From positions 97,985,628 to 98,049,627 of the forward strand of contig CM044309.1 in the NCBI GenBank assembly GCA_024291935.2: a DNA stretch of 64,000 nucleotides. The letters are read 5' to 3'. Below are positions 1 through 11,985 of this stretch, in pieces. The position numbers were made by a program, and so were the translations under genes. The DNA comes from Okapia johnstoni (Eukaryota; Chordata; Mammalia; Artiodactyla; Giraffidae). Position 1 is the first letter of the stretch; each line of letters opens with the position of its first letter. The notes below the pieces were generated by a model. It saw nothing but the letters and a program-made list of their open reading frames with translations. It did no database searches and had not been told where the DNA came from.

Positions 1-1147
1 AAGGTACTATTATTTCTTTCTTTATAATATCTAATTGTTGCTGTGTGATTTAGTTTCCCATAGATACAGCTAACATTTTCCCTATGACGTCCAGAATGCC
101 AGTGCTCCTCATTCTGATTCTTAGAAGTTCTTAGAAACCGCCTAACATTCCTTGATTATAAAATAGACAGAACATTTCATGGGATTAGCTATCTTCTCTG
201 TGAGCTTTGTCACTATATCTGTAGTTTCTAGAATACTCACTAGCATATGGTCAGTATAAATTGAATATATGTGGGGTAAATGGACGCAAGAACTCAGAGT
301 AGAATGAATTATTTTCATTATTAAGTGTAGTTACAATTCAAGTGAGAGTCTCTTGTAAAAGGATCCTCATTTATTTTAAAATATTTTCTAATCAGAAGAT
401 TCAATGTGAGTCAGCAATTCAACTTTTCTACACACACAGCCCCAGCCCCACCCATTCATGGACCTCCCTGCCCCCCTGCCATTACCATGTACCCTCAAAG
501 GGAATCTCTACACTGCAGTATCTTGCTCCTAGTAATTGTTTTCCATTCACATAAAACTCTTTGGCAACAGCTTAGAACCATCCAAGGACTTGAAATGTAC
601 ACCTAAAAGTCAAACTAGTTTTAGAAGCAACTTTGTGATATTCTTCTCACATGCTAGATGTTTTGATAATGCCTCTTTCCGAGCTATGCCATACATTTCA
701 AATGAGACTGACTTCACTGCTATTGCTGAACTTCGAAAATGCTCTCAACAACTCTAGACAATCTATTGTAATGCCAAACAATCGAAACTTGTAGAGCTTT
801 CTTTAAGTGTAATAGTTATAGTGTACTGGGCAAAGAAACGTTTGCTCAAAAACAAATTAATTTTCACTCTCTACACCCCATATGTCTCTGAGATGGCTAA
901 AGAACAGTCTTTATAATATAAAGATAATTTTGCACAAAAGGTGATAAAATTAGCAATATTAAAATGACATTCAGTTTACATATGGATTTGGTTTAGGAAA
1001 TTGAACTTTGACAAAAATTAAATGTCTGCTTTTAACTGGTCGCAGAATGGCCTGAAAATATTTCAAACACTGTAAATTCACTTGAATAGTGGTGATAGAG
1101 TTAGGAAGATAGCGATTATGGTAAAATTTTTTGTAGCTATCAATGAG
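1..1147. other. Unassigned AT-rich sequence
   Basis: I recognise no repeat family, RNA gene or plausible coding region here. The short open frames near 342-757 overlap each other in different phases and show no family resemblance. Confidence 0.5.
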
Positions 1148-1201
1148 CTAATTAGACTTTTTGCTTCCATAGTTTTTCCTACTGATTTCAATTATCTCCA
1201 G

Positions 1202-1388
1202 GCAGATCCAATAACACACCAACATCCCTGTGGAAAATGAAACATCCAAAAATGCATGGATGGGCAGCAAGACCTGTACAAAGACCGCAGGGGAGCACAC
1301 TTGCCAAAGGGCTGGATACGTCTGTAACAACAAAGGCTTTGGTAACGGTGATGAATTCTCCCCAGGACAAATGACCACAAAGTTAATG
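1202..1388 (+). other. Candidate non-coding or untranslated exon
   Basis: A pyrimidine-rich stretch ends in an AG at 1200-1201. The segment is more GC-rich and CpG-containing than its surroundings, and GTAGGTGAGG follows at 1389, which resembles a 5' splice site. One frame stays open from 1204 to about 1369 and then meets TGA, so a coding exon would have to end early. A longer overlapping frame (1230-1499) reads past the donor and is probably chance. A splice-flanked untranslated or lncRNA exon is possible; chance is also possible. Confidence 0.2.
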
Positions 1389-1499
1389 GTAGGTGAGGAA
1401 AGACATTCATTCTCGGGGAGATTGAGAGAGCAAGAAGAGACAGAAAGACATCAAGTTGATTTATCAGTGGGATTAAACTTAAGTTGTTGGAAGCATTAA

Positions 1500-3763
1500 A
1501 GAAGTAGTTTCATTAGAACAATTTGTGTCTTTATTATTTGCCAGTTCTGTGAGTTTAGGCCAAATAGTTTCACCTAACCAAGTTCCTAGAATCACCTGGT
1601 CCATAGTTAATTCTTAGTACACATTTAATAATAATTATATTTAAGAATAAATGCTTTTCTTGTTGCTTGGAGCCATTCCTCTTCAATCATGTGACTCCCT
1701 GAAACATAATGCCATGACCTCTTGATGTTGTTTAAAAATCTCTCTCTCTCTTTGCTCTCTCGCCTCAGTTATTTAGGACTGTACCTTGATGAATGAGGGG
1801 AATCATTATGGGCATATTTGAGAGAGCATGTTTTCTAAGTAGAAACATGGCTGTGAAAAAATGTTGTATGTATATAATTATACATACATATTTATAAAAT
1901 TATATCTATCCACCTATATGTATACACACATGAAATCAAAATTTCTTATATGATAGGAAACATATGGATAAATAATGGAAGAATATGGGGGGGAAATAAA
2001 ATGATGACAGATGAAACACTGGTGGACAAAAAGAGAAACTGATCAGGAGGTGAGTTCATTATATTAAGATGAAGCCATGGATTGGTGCCTGGAAGGGATT
2101 AAAATGAGAAAAAAATTGCAAGAGAACCTGGAGATGTAAATTTGGAAAGATTTAACTACAAGCAACTATATATGCCGAGTCAAAGAGGAGTCTTTGAGGA
2201 TATTAAAGATTTCATTCAGAATAACTGAAAGGAACTTTAATTCTCTGTTGATCAATGTTCCAATAATACCTGTCACAGAAGCCGCTGAATACATGTAACA
2301 GATATCCAAATACCCAGGTGAAAACCTGAATCCCACTTTCTTCAATCTATTAGCACTTCAATACCCAAAGGCCAGGAAACATTCTTTTCTCTGGGCTAAA
2401 TATTAAAAACTATAGCTTAACTTTCCTATAGCAAGATAAGTAAAGATAAAATCTCTTAGAAAACCATCAGTTATAGAGCCAATATATTGCTATTTCAATT
2501 GAACTGTGTACATTTATGTTATCTAGTTGTATTTAACAGATCCATAGAACTTGTGCATATCATATTATGGCATGACAGATTTTTCCATTTTCCATTATTG
2601 ACAATACTAAAATTCACATATAATTAACATATGCCATTTGAATCCTGTATTAAGATGATATCTGAAATAGCACAGTTATAGAGAGAAACCATGATCATGG
2701 TTATGGCCCATGGCAAATATACTACTATAACAGCTTTGCCTTTAATTTAGAGAATCATTTAAAATTCAAGAAATGCAACATTATCTGAATAATCACAGAA
2801 AAAATATTCATTCTATACATGAATTAAAGACACTATCTCTCCTATCTCACATGGAGAAATTGACTTCAGTGAACATAATAAAAGAGTAAAATTATCAAAC
2901 TCTTCAAATCATGGCTTGCAGCTTTAACATTCTGGAATCTCTAAAGAACAACTTAAGTTAGAAATAAAAGCATATTATCTCATACAGCCTGAAGATATTT
3001 ATACTTCCTCTCTGTGTCACGTATCCACTATACCCATGTGCCATATCAGGGCTGTAAGAGAAGGGAATGTTACCTAATGATACCTGAGAATTCCCTTTAT
3101 GTCCACAGAGCTTGCAGAAAGAGTATCAAATTACCTGTTTTCTCAAGCTTGAGGATACTTATACACTCTGAAATACGAGAAATTTGAGTCAGCATCAGTC
3201 TGAAAATAAGAAATACCATTCTGAAAATATACTAAGTGTTCAGAAACCCAGTAAATTAGGTCAATCTCTGGTATAGTTTGTCTGTATTTGGGAATATGAC
3301 ATCTTACAATCTGATATAATCTAACAACTTGCTTTTATGTAATATTTACTAATATTAAACTTTTTAGTTCATGTTGCATAAATATTTAAAATATTAATTT
3401 TGTGTAAGTTTATGAAAATAATTACATATTTATACATTCAATTTATTTGTAAACCTACCTATAAATTTTGGATTACCATAATATCTGTTACCTATTTGCA
3501 TTCAGCTTTTTTTTTCTTAGTACTTTTACTCCTTTTTATTTTCTTTCAATACTTAATATTTTACATTTAATTTTTATCTATCAAATATTAATTACTTTAA
3601 ATGAGCGTTAAGAAGTGGTAAAGAAATAGGGGTTACGTGGATACAATTCTCATCTCAAATAGAGAAAAGTAGTCTTTAATATTATTCCAGTTTACTGTAC
3701 ACCTTTACCAGTGGTAAAGACCCAGACCTTTACCAATACTTTAAATTATAAGTTGGTCCTTAA
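1500..3763. other. Unassigned AT-rich sequence with short low-complexity tracts
   Basis: There is a CT-rich run near 1738-1762 and a TA/CA-rich tract at about 1866-1932. Otherwise I see no recognisable gene or repeat. Confidence 0.5.
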
Positions 3764-4022
3764 TTCAGCTGAAACTCCAATACTTTGGCCACCTGATGCG
3801 AAGAGCTGACTCACTGGAAAAGACCCTGATGCTGGGAAAGATTGAGGGCAGGAGGAGAAGGGGACAACAGAGGATGAGATGGCTAGATGGCATCACTGAC
3901 TCGATGGACATGGGTTTGGGTGGACTCCGGGAGTTGGTGATGGACAGGGAGGCCTGGCATGCTGTGGTTCACGGGGTCGCAAAGAGTCAGACACAACTGA
4001 GTGACTGAACTGAACTGAATTC
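3764..4022 (+). mobile_element. BovB LINE, 5'-truncated 3' end
   Basis: This is the sense-strand 3' terminus of BovB (RTE clade). It encodes the end of ORF2 and finishes with the GACTGAACTGAACTGAAT tail. Frame 3796-4008 gives 70 uninterrupted residues typical of the ORF2 C-terminus (start [18 protein letters not shown], end [10 protein letters not shown]). Only the last ~8% of the element is present, so it cannot move. The intact short frame suggests a moderately young copy. Confidence 0.93.
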
Positions 4023-4557
4023 AGATATACGTGGACCAAGTTTTAAATGCCTATATTTGTAATCAAAAGATCTACGGGACATGTTACCTCTTCATGAAAA
4101 CCATAAAACCTATCCTAAATATGACCAAGGATATCTCAATTGCATTACTATGCGGCTTCCAGGTTAAATTAAATTTTTAAAAAATGTTGGCTAATTAGAC
4201 TCTAGTGAAATACATATTCACTTATGGAAATAACTTCTGAGCAGTCTATGCCCTGAATTAAGAATTAGGGAGTTTACCAAAGGGTACCTCCTAAAGTCAT
4301 ATTCTGGAAAACATTTTTCCTTGGACTTCCCATTTCAGTTTTTAAGAGAAGCTTAAAAATAAACCACAACAATGAAATCGAAAGTATTATACTTATCTTC
4401 TTCTAAGATATATCATCACAATATTTGTCTCCAGTCAAGACAGAACTTCAAAAATGTTTTCTTTAAAGATTCTGTCAAAGCGAGTTCACTATGATATCTT
4501 CTCGTTTTAACAAAATAAATAAATAGGAAATATCTCACATTAGAATTATTGTTATCC

Positions 4558-4632
4558 CTCACTTCCCCCTTCCTTGTTCCCTCCTCTTTCTCTTTCTCTC
4601 TCCCTCTCTTTCTCTGTTTCTGTCTTTCTCTG
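4558..4632. repeat. Polypyrimidine CT-rich tract
   Basis: Almost continuous C/T (CTTTCTCTTTCTCTC-like) sequence, a low-complexity homopyrimidine tract. Confidence 0.9.
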
Positions 4633-4708
4633 TGAGTATAAATATGTATATAGATAATACAGATATACGTAGAGAATGTGTATGAGAATGGCTGTGAACT
4701 AAGATCAT

Positions 4709-4731
4709 AAATATATATATATATATATATT
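4709..4731. repeat. (AT)n microsatellite
   Basis: About 11 perfect AT units; a likely length-polymorphic locus. Confidence 0.95.
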
Positions 4732-5133
4732 CCTACCTAAGAATGATACTGCAACCTCTGAAATGTTCCCTGTCAATCAAAATATTATTCAGTAGTAAGG
4801 TCATCTGAGACTCTAAAGTGAAGGTTTATTGATTGAAAATTAATTTTTAACTTTATTAAGTTATCTTTGAAGTTTTCTTTCTTTCTCTTCAGTCTTAAAA
4901 TTGAAAATTGAAAGTTTTCTTTGGAACTTTGCCTGTAACAAGAAGGTGAACTGCAATTGTGCTGAACCTCCATAGATAATTCCTTGTGATGGGTTTTGCA
5001 TTTATCTAACTCCAATGACAATGTTTGTAACTCAAGTCTCACTAATATGGTGGATTTTTCAATAAAGTAGATCAAGTGAGTGCCATTGTTCATAATAAAC
5101 CCATTACTATATGTGCCATTCTAAAAGTTTTAT

Positions 5134-5355
5134 GTGTGTGTACTCAGTCACTCAATGTATCTGACTCTTTGTGACCCCATAGACTGTAGCCCACCAGGCT
5201 CCTCTGTCCATGATATTTTCCAGGCACGGATACTGAAGTGGGTTGCCATTTCCTCCTCCAGGGAATCTTCCTAAGCCAGGGATCAAGCTTGCATCTCCAG
5301 AGTTGCCTGCATTGGCAGCTGGGTTCTTTACCACTGAGCCACCTGGGAAGCCCCC
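5134..5355 (-). mobile_element. Bov-tA-type SINE, near full length
   Basis: Reading left to right shows the reverse complement of the SINE: the BovB-like tail with TCTGACTCTTTGTGACCCC, then the body, then the complement of the tRNA-derived head ending in GAGCCACCTGGGAAGCCCCC. A probable target-site duplication (AAGTTTTAT at 5125-5133, AAATTTTAT at 5356-5364, 8/9) supports the ends. It is non-autonomous. Confidence 0.93.
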
Positions 5356-5364
5356 AAATTTTAT

Positions 5365-6603
5365 ATTTAACACTTATAATACACAAGCAATGTTTAATTT
5401 TCAAAACTTTTAAGTAATGTCTACCTGGCTGTCAGTGGGAAGATATTTGGCAGATATGTGAGCTATTGAATTTCCAATATGATAAATTTAAATATGGAGA
5501 TCCATAATTTGGGACTTATAAATAAAATTGATATAAATATATCAATAGCATCCTCAACTCAGATACTGAAAAATAGACATATATTTATAAAGCAATTTGG
5601 TTGCTATTGTTGGCAAAATGTCATTTTGTGCCTGTAAGGTATTCATATTTACTATCTACATTGATCAAATATACCAAATAATGGCCACTCTGGTTTATGT
5701 ATGTTTGACAGAGACTCTCTAGCCTATGAGAAATCTATTCAGGAAATAAAATTCTGGTCTCCATGTCACTGGATCATGAAATTGCTATGCTAATGAACAA
5801 AAACACAGGTAAGCTAGATACCACAATTAAAGCTAGGACTAATATTTATTAAACAAAATCAATTTTCTAGAATTCAGTTCTCATAAATGTACATTTGTGT
5901 AACTTTTGGGGTGAAAGTACTTACCATTACTTCTAAATGCCAATACTCATTGTGGAATGTAATCAAAACTTAAAGAATTTCTCACATATCATCAATGCCA
6001 TTTATATGTCCCAAGCAGGAATTACAGGACCCAAATACTACTATAATAACCATAAGCCATAATTAAGATATTCTGAATGGCAAACCATTTCTCTATAAAG
6101 CAAATACAATATTCTTCAAGTTCCTTTGTACTTAAGGGTTATGCAGGAGTCTAGCAGAGATAGGTCATTGACCCATCTAACAGCTCTTGCCCCACTTCTA
6201 CCCTAGTGGAGTCAGATTACTTGCAGAGCCTAGAGTGTACTATAGTACTTATATTTAACTCCTTTCTTCTCCATATGTTGTTCTCTGTACCTGAAACATT
6301 CATAAAATGTTTTCATCCAGTTCAGTCTCATTTTGCTTTCAGTACTCAGCAGAATATGTGGCACATTTGGAATTTGTTGTTTCCCTGTTATAATTTGTTG
6401 CTTTTTTATCATTCTGCATACACCTTTCTAATGTAATTAATCATAATTCATTTTAAATGATCTTTTACTGTGTATATTGTGTTCAATAATCTCTCCAAAA
6501 GGAAGAAAAGATTCCATGTTTATATCTTCAATACACTACTTTATTGAATAAGTGAATGAGTTAGTTATATACATTATAATGCTTTAGAGGTTATTTCTTG
6601 ATT
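5365..6603. other. Unassigned AT-rich sequence
   Basis: I recognise no repeat or gene. Overlapping frames at 6206-6436 on both strands show no known motif. Confidence 0.45.
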
Positions 6604-6615
6604 TATTTGTTTAAT

Positions 6616-6840
6616 GTGTGTTGTGTGTTTAGTCACTAAGTCGTGTCTGACTCTGTGACCCCATGGACTGTAGCCCACCAGGCTCCTCTGTCCGTGAAAT
6701 TTTCCAGGCAAGAATACTGAAATGGGTTGTCATTTCCTTCTCCCGGGGATCTTCCTGACTCAGGGATCGAAACCATGGCTCCTGCCACATCTCCTGTATT
6801 GCAGGAAGATTCTTTTACTTTTGAGCCACCAGGGAAGCCA
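6616..6840 (-). mobile_element. Bov-tA-type SINE with 12 bp target duplication
   Basis: Antisense SINE running from a GT-rich tail through GTGACCCCATGGACTGTAGC to GAGCCACCAGGGAAGCC. It is flanked by perfect 12 bp direct repeats TATTTGTTTAAT (6604-6615 and 6841-6852), the mark of target-primed reverse transcription. Confidence 0.96.
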
Positions 6841-6966
6841 TATTTGTTTAATATGAATCCATAAGTGAAATGATTGTTCATAATATTTTAATGCATATTT
6901 TTAAAATGATGCTCTATAATAATTAAAAATATTAATAATTAAAAATTTTAATTTTGGAGGCATTTA

Positions 6967-7130
6967 CACTATTCTTATCACCATGCTAATTACTTTACCT
7001 GCTCTAACATAATCCTAAAACAATCCCTTAAGGCTGTTTCTTTTAATCATCTTCATGTTACTGATGATAAAGATCAAACAGTTTAAAACTCAGAAGTAAG
7101 AGAGAGTTGAACTCAAATCCAACACTCTGT
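6967..7130 (-). mobile_element. MIR-like SINE, diverged
   Basis: The order of weak matches fits an antisense MIR: a TAATCCT-ACAA block, a block like the TTACTGATGA-AA segment, and an end block like GAACTCAAATCCAACACTC. MIR is an ancient mammalian tRNA-derived SINE. Divergence is high and the edges are approximate. Confidence 0.6.
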
Positions 7131-7425
7131 GAAAACAAAGGTAGTCTGTTAGCAACTATAAATTTAAAATACCTTTACCCAGAAAATCTCACCCACCTCT
7201 TCTAGGAAGTCTTTTGGAGGCTTGGCACTTATTCTACAATTTTTAATAGCCTTATATAATCTTGGCTAACAGAGCTGGTGTTGGTATCAAGACCTTGATT
7301 CCAAAAGCTACAAATTTGCAAGCTTCTAAGGTATCATTGCATTTTATACAGAATTCAAAGCCAAGATGTCTTCTATGCAAAAGTAAATAAAAAGAAAACC
7401 CATCATCTCTGACTCCATGTTACAC

Positions 7426-7688
7426 TGTTGTTGTTGTTGTTCAGTCACCCAGTCATGTGTGACTCTTTGCAACCCCATGGACTGCAGCATGCCAGGTCTC
7501 CCTGTCCCTAACCATCTCCCAAAGTTTGCCCAAATTCATATCCATTGCATTGGTGATGCCATCCAGCCATCTCATCCTCTGACGCCCTCTTCTCTTTCTG
7601 TCGTCAATCTTTGCTGGCATCAGGGACTTTTCCAATGAGTCAGCTCTTCGCATTAGATGACCAAAATACTGGAGTTTCAGCTTCACTT
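7426..7688 (-). mobile_element. BovB LINE 3' end with (GTT)n-type tail
   Basis: The antisense BovB 3' terminus starts with GTTGTTGTTGTTCAGTCAC instead of the CAGTT-repeat tail seen in other copies. Frame 7453-7686 on the minus strand still reads the ORF2 C-terminus ([17 protein letters not shown] and onward). It is strongly 5'-truncated. Confidence 0.9.
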
Positions 7689-8925
7689 TTACATTTCACC
7701 AGCTCCAAAACTATTGCAGTCCAAAACTACATTTTAGGTACTCACTGCATATTTGTTAAATATTTAGATGAGTATATTTCTCAAACCATATCTTAGTAAT
7801 GACACAGATTTTGTTCCAGTTTTGTTCCAACATGCCTGCACACACACAAATACATGTTCAGAAAGTGGTATAGAGAAAGGGGACCATTGTATTTAGCTTA
7901 ATTTAAATAAACTCACTTAAGCCAGTTTCTTGCTATATTTTCCTTACTTCTGTGTTTTATTTCCCATTGTTCGTTCTATTGAGAACACATTTGTAACTCT
8001 CTCTACCATATTATCTACTTTTGAAAGAAATTAAGATATTTCATATGGCAGCTTATTCTGGTGAATTTTCTAACTTTCCAAAGAAGAAAAAAAAAATTAA
8101 ATTCTTAAAAAACGGCTCGTTTCAAAACCTCTCTGAAATATGGATATGTCACTGAAAAGCAATGACGGCAATAATCAACTCTGATTAGAGATATCTTACT
8201 CATTAAAATATTAGAAAGTGTAGTAAATATTTGAGTTGAATTGAACCAGAAATACCAAGTCTTAGGTGTTTTTGATAATGATGGAGGATAAGGTATGAGG
8301 AAATGGAGAGGATGAATTGAAAAATATATCGTGTCAGTTTGGTAAGACTTCAGAAATTACATTAAAGTCAGTGCATGTCTGAAGAAGCCACTGGCTTAGA
8401 GAGAGAGCAAGCTGGGGTCTAGGTGAGACTCAGATTCCAGCGATAACTAACCAGAGTTCAGTGGTGGACACTTTGAAAGTTATGAGCACAGCAGGGCAGT
8501 CTGACAAAAGGCTGAGTGTCACTTTAATATTAGTCTTAAAATCAACAATATGTTCTTTTCTCTGAGGATTGCTAGAATTTAAAAACTATCATCTGCTTCT
8601 AAAGTAAATTCACCAGTGTGTGGTCAAAATTGTCAGAAATAAGAAGAGCTAATACTAGCTATTGAAGGTAAATTAGGCCTTCTAGTTTTCTCAGGCCATT
8701 TTTTGGTTTCCAAAAATGATAAAACAGCAACAATAAAGATGTATATTTTGGAAGTTATTCAGGAATACGTGAACCAGTTGATCTAGTAATTTTTCTTTGA
8801 CTTTTTCTTCTTATGGCCTAGAAATTAAGCTTTGTTTAGCTTCTGGCAGCACAGTAGTATGTTATTGCTATTATATAAGGCTATTACTGCTTATATGATT
8901 ATTTTTGTTGGACTTATTTGCTATC
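7689..8925. other. Unassigned AT-rich sequence
   Basis: Nothing recognised apart from a short CA run near 7844-7852. Confidence 0.45.
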
Positions 8926-9142
8926 TGTGTGTGTGTATGCTTATTTGGTAAATCATGTCTGACTCTTTGCAACCCCATGGACTGTAGCCCACCAGGCTCC
9001 TCTGTCTGTGAGATTTCGCAGGAAAATGGTTAAGTTACCACTTCCTTCTACAAGGAATCTTCCCCACCCAGCCCCAGAGATTGAACCAGTGTCTCCTGCA
9101 TTGATAGGCAGATTCTTTACCACTGAGCCACCTGGGAAGCAC
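8926..9142 (-). mobile_element. Bov-tA-type SINE
   Basis: Antisense SINE with a TG-repeat tail at 8926-8936, the body TCTGACTCTTTGCAACCCC and the head complement CCACTGAGCCACCTGGGAAGC. It is more diverged than its neighbours in the middle (AAAATGGTTAAGTTACC). Confidence 0.93.
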
Positions 9143-9680
9143 CTATTTGTATGATAAGTAATGAAAATCAGTATAAGGACACAATAGATGGACTATGCAC
9201 CTAAACAATGGAGGTCAGATGTCTTCTTCCTTCAGTGCTTGCAGGCCATTTCAGTATCCACATTTTCTGTTCTCTAACAAATTCTGGCCAACCTCTAGAT
9301 TCTTTTCTTCTTGAAAAGGTTGACAGACCCATACTTAAAAATGACTGTGCTAAGAATCAGGTAAAACGTCTGTTTAAAATCTCCCTCAAGTGAGTAATAA
9401 GCCTACCTCCAAAGATAGCTCAGGAGCTATTGAAATGGCTCAGTTCTTCACACTTCTAAATTTGGAAACTGTACAAATTTACCTATGAGGATATGCAATA
9501 ATGATGCTAAATTTGAATATTTACTTAGCATAATCATCTTCCACATTTTTACAAATTAATATTTTAAAGGTATTGGGAGTGGAATTTCACAGATTTGAAA
9601 CTACAGTGTGATTTAGTGTAAATTTAAATATAAAAGGAGATTTTAATCAAAAGTGCTCCTTTTCTCTTTTCTCTGAATGT
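9143..9680. other. Unassigned sequence
   Basis: No repeat recognised. A 61-residue frame at 9208-9393 has no recognisable domain. Confidence 0.45.
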
Positions 9681-9859
9681 GTATATATACTTATGTATAT
9701 ATATATTTACATTTCAAAATGAATTGAACATAGTTGAACTAAACATATATATATGTATATATATATAATTGAACATATTGAACTAAACATATATATATAT
9801 ATATATACACACCCATATACATGTATATATATGTGTATAAGTATATACACATATATGTG

Positions 9860-9905
<46 letters not shown>

Positions 9906-9908
9906 TTT
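9681..9908. repeat. Compound TA/TG microsatellite with duplicated core
   Basis: TATA and TATG tracts end in about 13 TG units (9870-9896). A block AATTGAACATA.TTGAACTAAACATATA occurs twice (from 9722 and from 9768), and its AACTAAACATATAT part recurs inverted at 9897-9912. A long reverse-strand frame here reads a HTHTHT/IYIYI repeat and is not a gene. Confidence 0.9.
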
Positions 9909-10109
9909 AGTTTCTGTATATGATAAGCCAAGACAGGTATAATATTAAAAAATGATTGAGACATTCCTTGTTGGATCGTTATTGATGATTTCAGAAACCC
10001 TGTAAATCTAAGGAAACTCTTTCCATAGGAAATAAGTAACAAATCATTCATGTCCATTAATTAAGGTACCTATCCTCTTAATGTGTCATGAGTTTCTTAT
10101 TCCTATTGT

Positions 10110-10588
10110 TATGCATTAGTTTACGATTTAGTGGCTTAAAAGAATGCAAATGTATTAGTTTTAGTCCTCTAGGCTAGAATTCCAACATCGATATCTCTGG
10201 GATAAAATCTAAGTTGTCAGCATCAGTGTTTTCCTTTCTGGGTACTCTAGGGGAAAAATTTGTTTCTTTACATTTTCCAGTTTCTAGAGGCATTCCTTGG
10301 CTATGGGCCCCTTCCTCCATTTTCAAAGCTAGGAATACTGTGTCTCTCTAACCACCATTCTGTAGAAGGTTAGAAGCATCTCCTAATTTTCTTCCACTTT
10401 CCTCTTCCATTTTTAATGAAGTTTGTGATTATACTGCACCCACCTGGATAATCCAGTATAACCTATTTTAATTTCAGCAAATTTAATTCCAACTGCAATC
10501 TAAATTCCCCTTTGTCAGGTAACATACAGTCACAGATCCCAGGGATTAGGAATATCTTTGAGGGTGGGCATCCTTCTGCCTGCCACAT
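10110..10588 (-). mobile_element. MLT1-type (ERVL-MaLR) solo LTR
   Basis: The sequence follows an antisense MLT1-like LTR along its whole length: TTAGTGGCTTAAAA near the left, TCTAGAGGCATTCCTTGGC and GGCCCCTTCCTCCATTTTCA in the middle, CACCTGGATAATCCAGTATA, and CAGGGATTAGGA with TTCTGCCTGCCACA at the right. No internal gag or pol flanks it, so it is a solo LTR of an ancient mammalian family. Subfamily is not resolved. Confidence 0.82.
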
Positions 10589-11370
10589 TTTGGTATGTCA
10601 TATTTTCCTCATTTTACCTAGAAATCGAACTGGAAATTGGCATCTAGATCCTTATACATGTTTAAAATGAGAATTTAATCTCTTCTCTGTAAATATGATA
10701 GACCAAATCTTACCTTGAAAAGTATTTCCTCCTAGTTTTCTCTCCCACTTGCTCCCAATTGTAGACAAAAACAACACAATTCTCTTTTTACAAGGAAATT
10801 AATGAAAAGGAAGCTTACAACTATGTTCTGAAAAGAAGCAAGGAAGTTCAGTTGGGTTTACTTCAGTTTTCTGTGATGGAAGTCAGGTAATCCAGCAAGA
10901 AACTTCTGAGATTGTATATGTCTTATTGAAAGAGTGTTACGGTTGTTGTCCAATAAAATACTTGCATATCAAAGAAGCTTCCAAAGAGAAGTAGTGTCAT
11001 CTTTCTGAATGTACTTTGTGGAAAGTTCTTAAAAAAGTGATTTCCTTCTTTACATCAAATTATGAACATAAATGTAATGCCTCTCAAAGCAAAAATAGAC
11101 TTGAAAGGTATTAAGCAGTCAGAAATGCATGTACCTGACACATAAGTTGTCCCCATTACCTCTTACTTTTAGGATGAATTGTGCTGATTTATCTGTGTGA
11201 GTATATTTGATAATTAGTTTCAGGATTGGAAAGAATATAACGTACTGAATTTTCAAAATAAAATTATCAAAAATTTTATGGCCAGTTATTATTAGTGATG
11301 ATAAGTTTACAGTTTTCAAAATCTTTTCTAGGAAACCAAGATCTGATCTTGTTCAGTTTTGATTTTTTTT
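10589..11370. other. Unassigned sequence
   Basis: No gene or repeat recognised. Confidence 0.4.
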
Positions 11371-11552
11371 AACAAAATCACAATCACCTGAGAAACATTT
11401 TAAACACCTTGTTCTCCCCACCATGCTATCCTTGCCCTGTCACTATCAATATGTCCCCTGGCACATGGGAGATGACAGTGTGGGGTGCGGACATACTTTT
11501 AAAGAAAAATGTTTCAGGGGGGTTTCAATATCATGAACAGTTAAGAACCAGA
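11371..11552. mobile_element. MER5-like (hAT-Charlie) MITE remnant
   Basis: Blocks resembling the MER5A termini and core are present: AAAATCACAATCACCTGAG at the left and AACAGTTAAGAACCAGAGGT at the right, with a partly complementary middle. MER5A is an old non-autonomous DNA transposon. The match is weak. Confidence 0.4.
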
Positions 11553-11599
11553 GGTCTATTCACTCATTTAAAAATAAATATTTAATATACAGTAAAAAC

Positions 11600-11985
11600 T
11601 GTTGGGGGAGGGGCCAAAAAGAGGAGATTTAAGCAAGATCTTATCACCAATCAGATCTAAACTGACTCTTGGAAGATATAAATGGGAGAGAGGGAAGGAA
11701 CAAATTCAGTGTAGAGGAAATCACCTGAACAAAGGCAAAGAAATAAAAGAACAGTCATGTGTTCTAGGACCTCAAGTGGTTCTCTATTGCACAGCAGGAA
11801 TTGTGAGCATAGGATTGAAAACAGTTGGGACAGGAAGCTGTGAGTAATCAGACCATAGATTGTTTTATACACTAAATGCTACAAAACATGCTTTATACAA
11901 TTAACAATGGAGAATCACTTATAAGTTTTAATACATGGGATTTGTATTGGTTATTCTGTTGGTGTCACTCTAAAATTCATTTAAA
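11600..11985 (-). mobile_element. L2 LINE, 3' region, diverged
   Basis: The order of blocks matches the antisense L2 3' region: a GAGAGGGAAGGAACAAATTC block, GAACAAAGGCAAAGAAAT, a GGACAGGAAGCTGTGAGTAATCAG-like block, then ATACACTAAATGCTAC and GGATTTGTATTGGTTATTC. L2 is an ancient CR1-clade LINE. An MER5-like remnant lies just upstream. Confidence 0.65.

Larger units (their letters stand above)
4023..5124. other. Unassigned sequence with pyrimidine and TA tracts
   Basis: Low-complexity tracts are listed separately. A 102-residue reverse-strand frame at 4785-5093 matches nothing I know and is likely chance in AT-rich DNA. Confidence 0.45.

Noticed and set aside
1230..1499. 89-residue plus-strand frame
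   Set aside because: It ignores the splice-like signals and has no recognisable domain; the non-coding exon idea is kept instead, at low confidence.
9707..10057. 116-residue reverse-strand open frame
   Set aside because: Most of it is HTHTHT and IYIY read-through of the TA/TG microsatellite.
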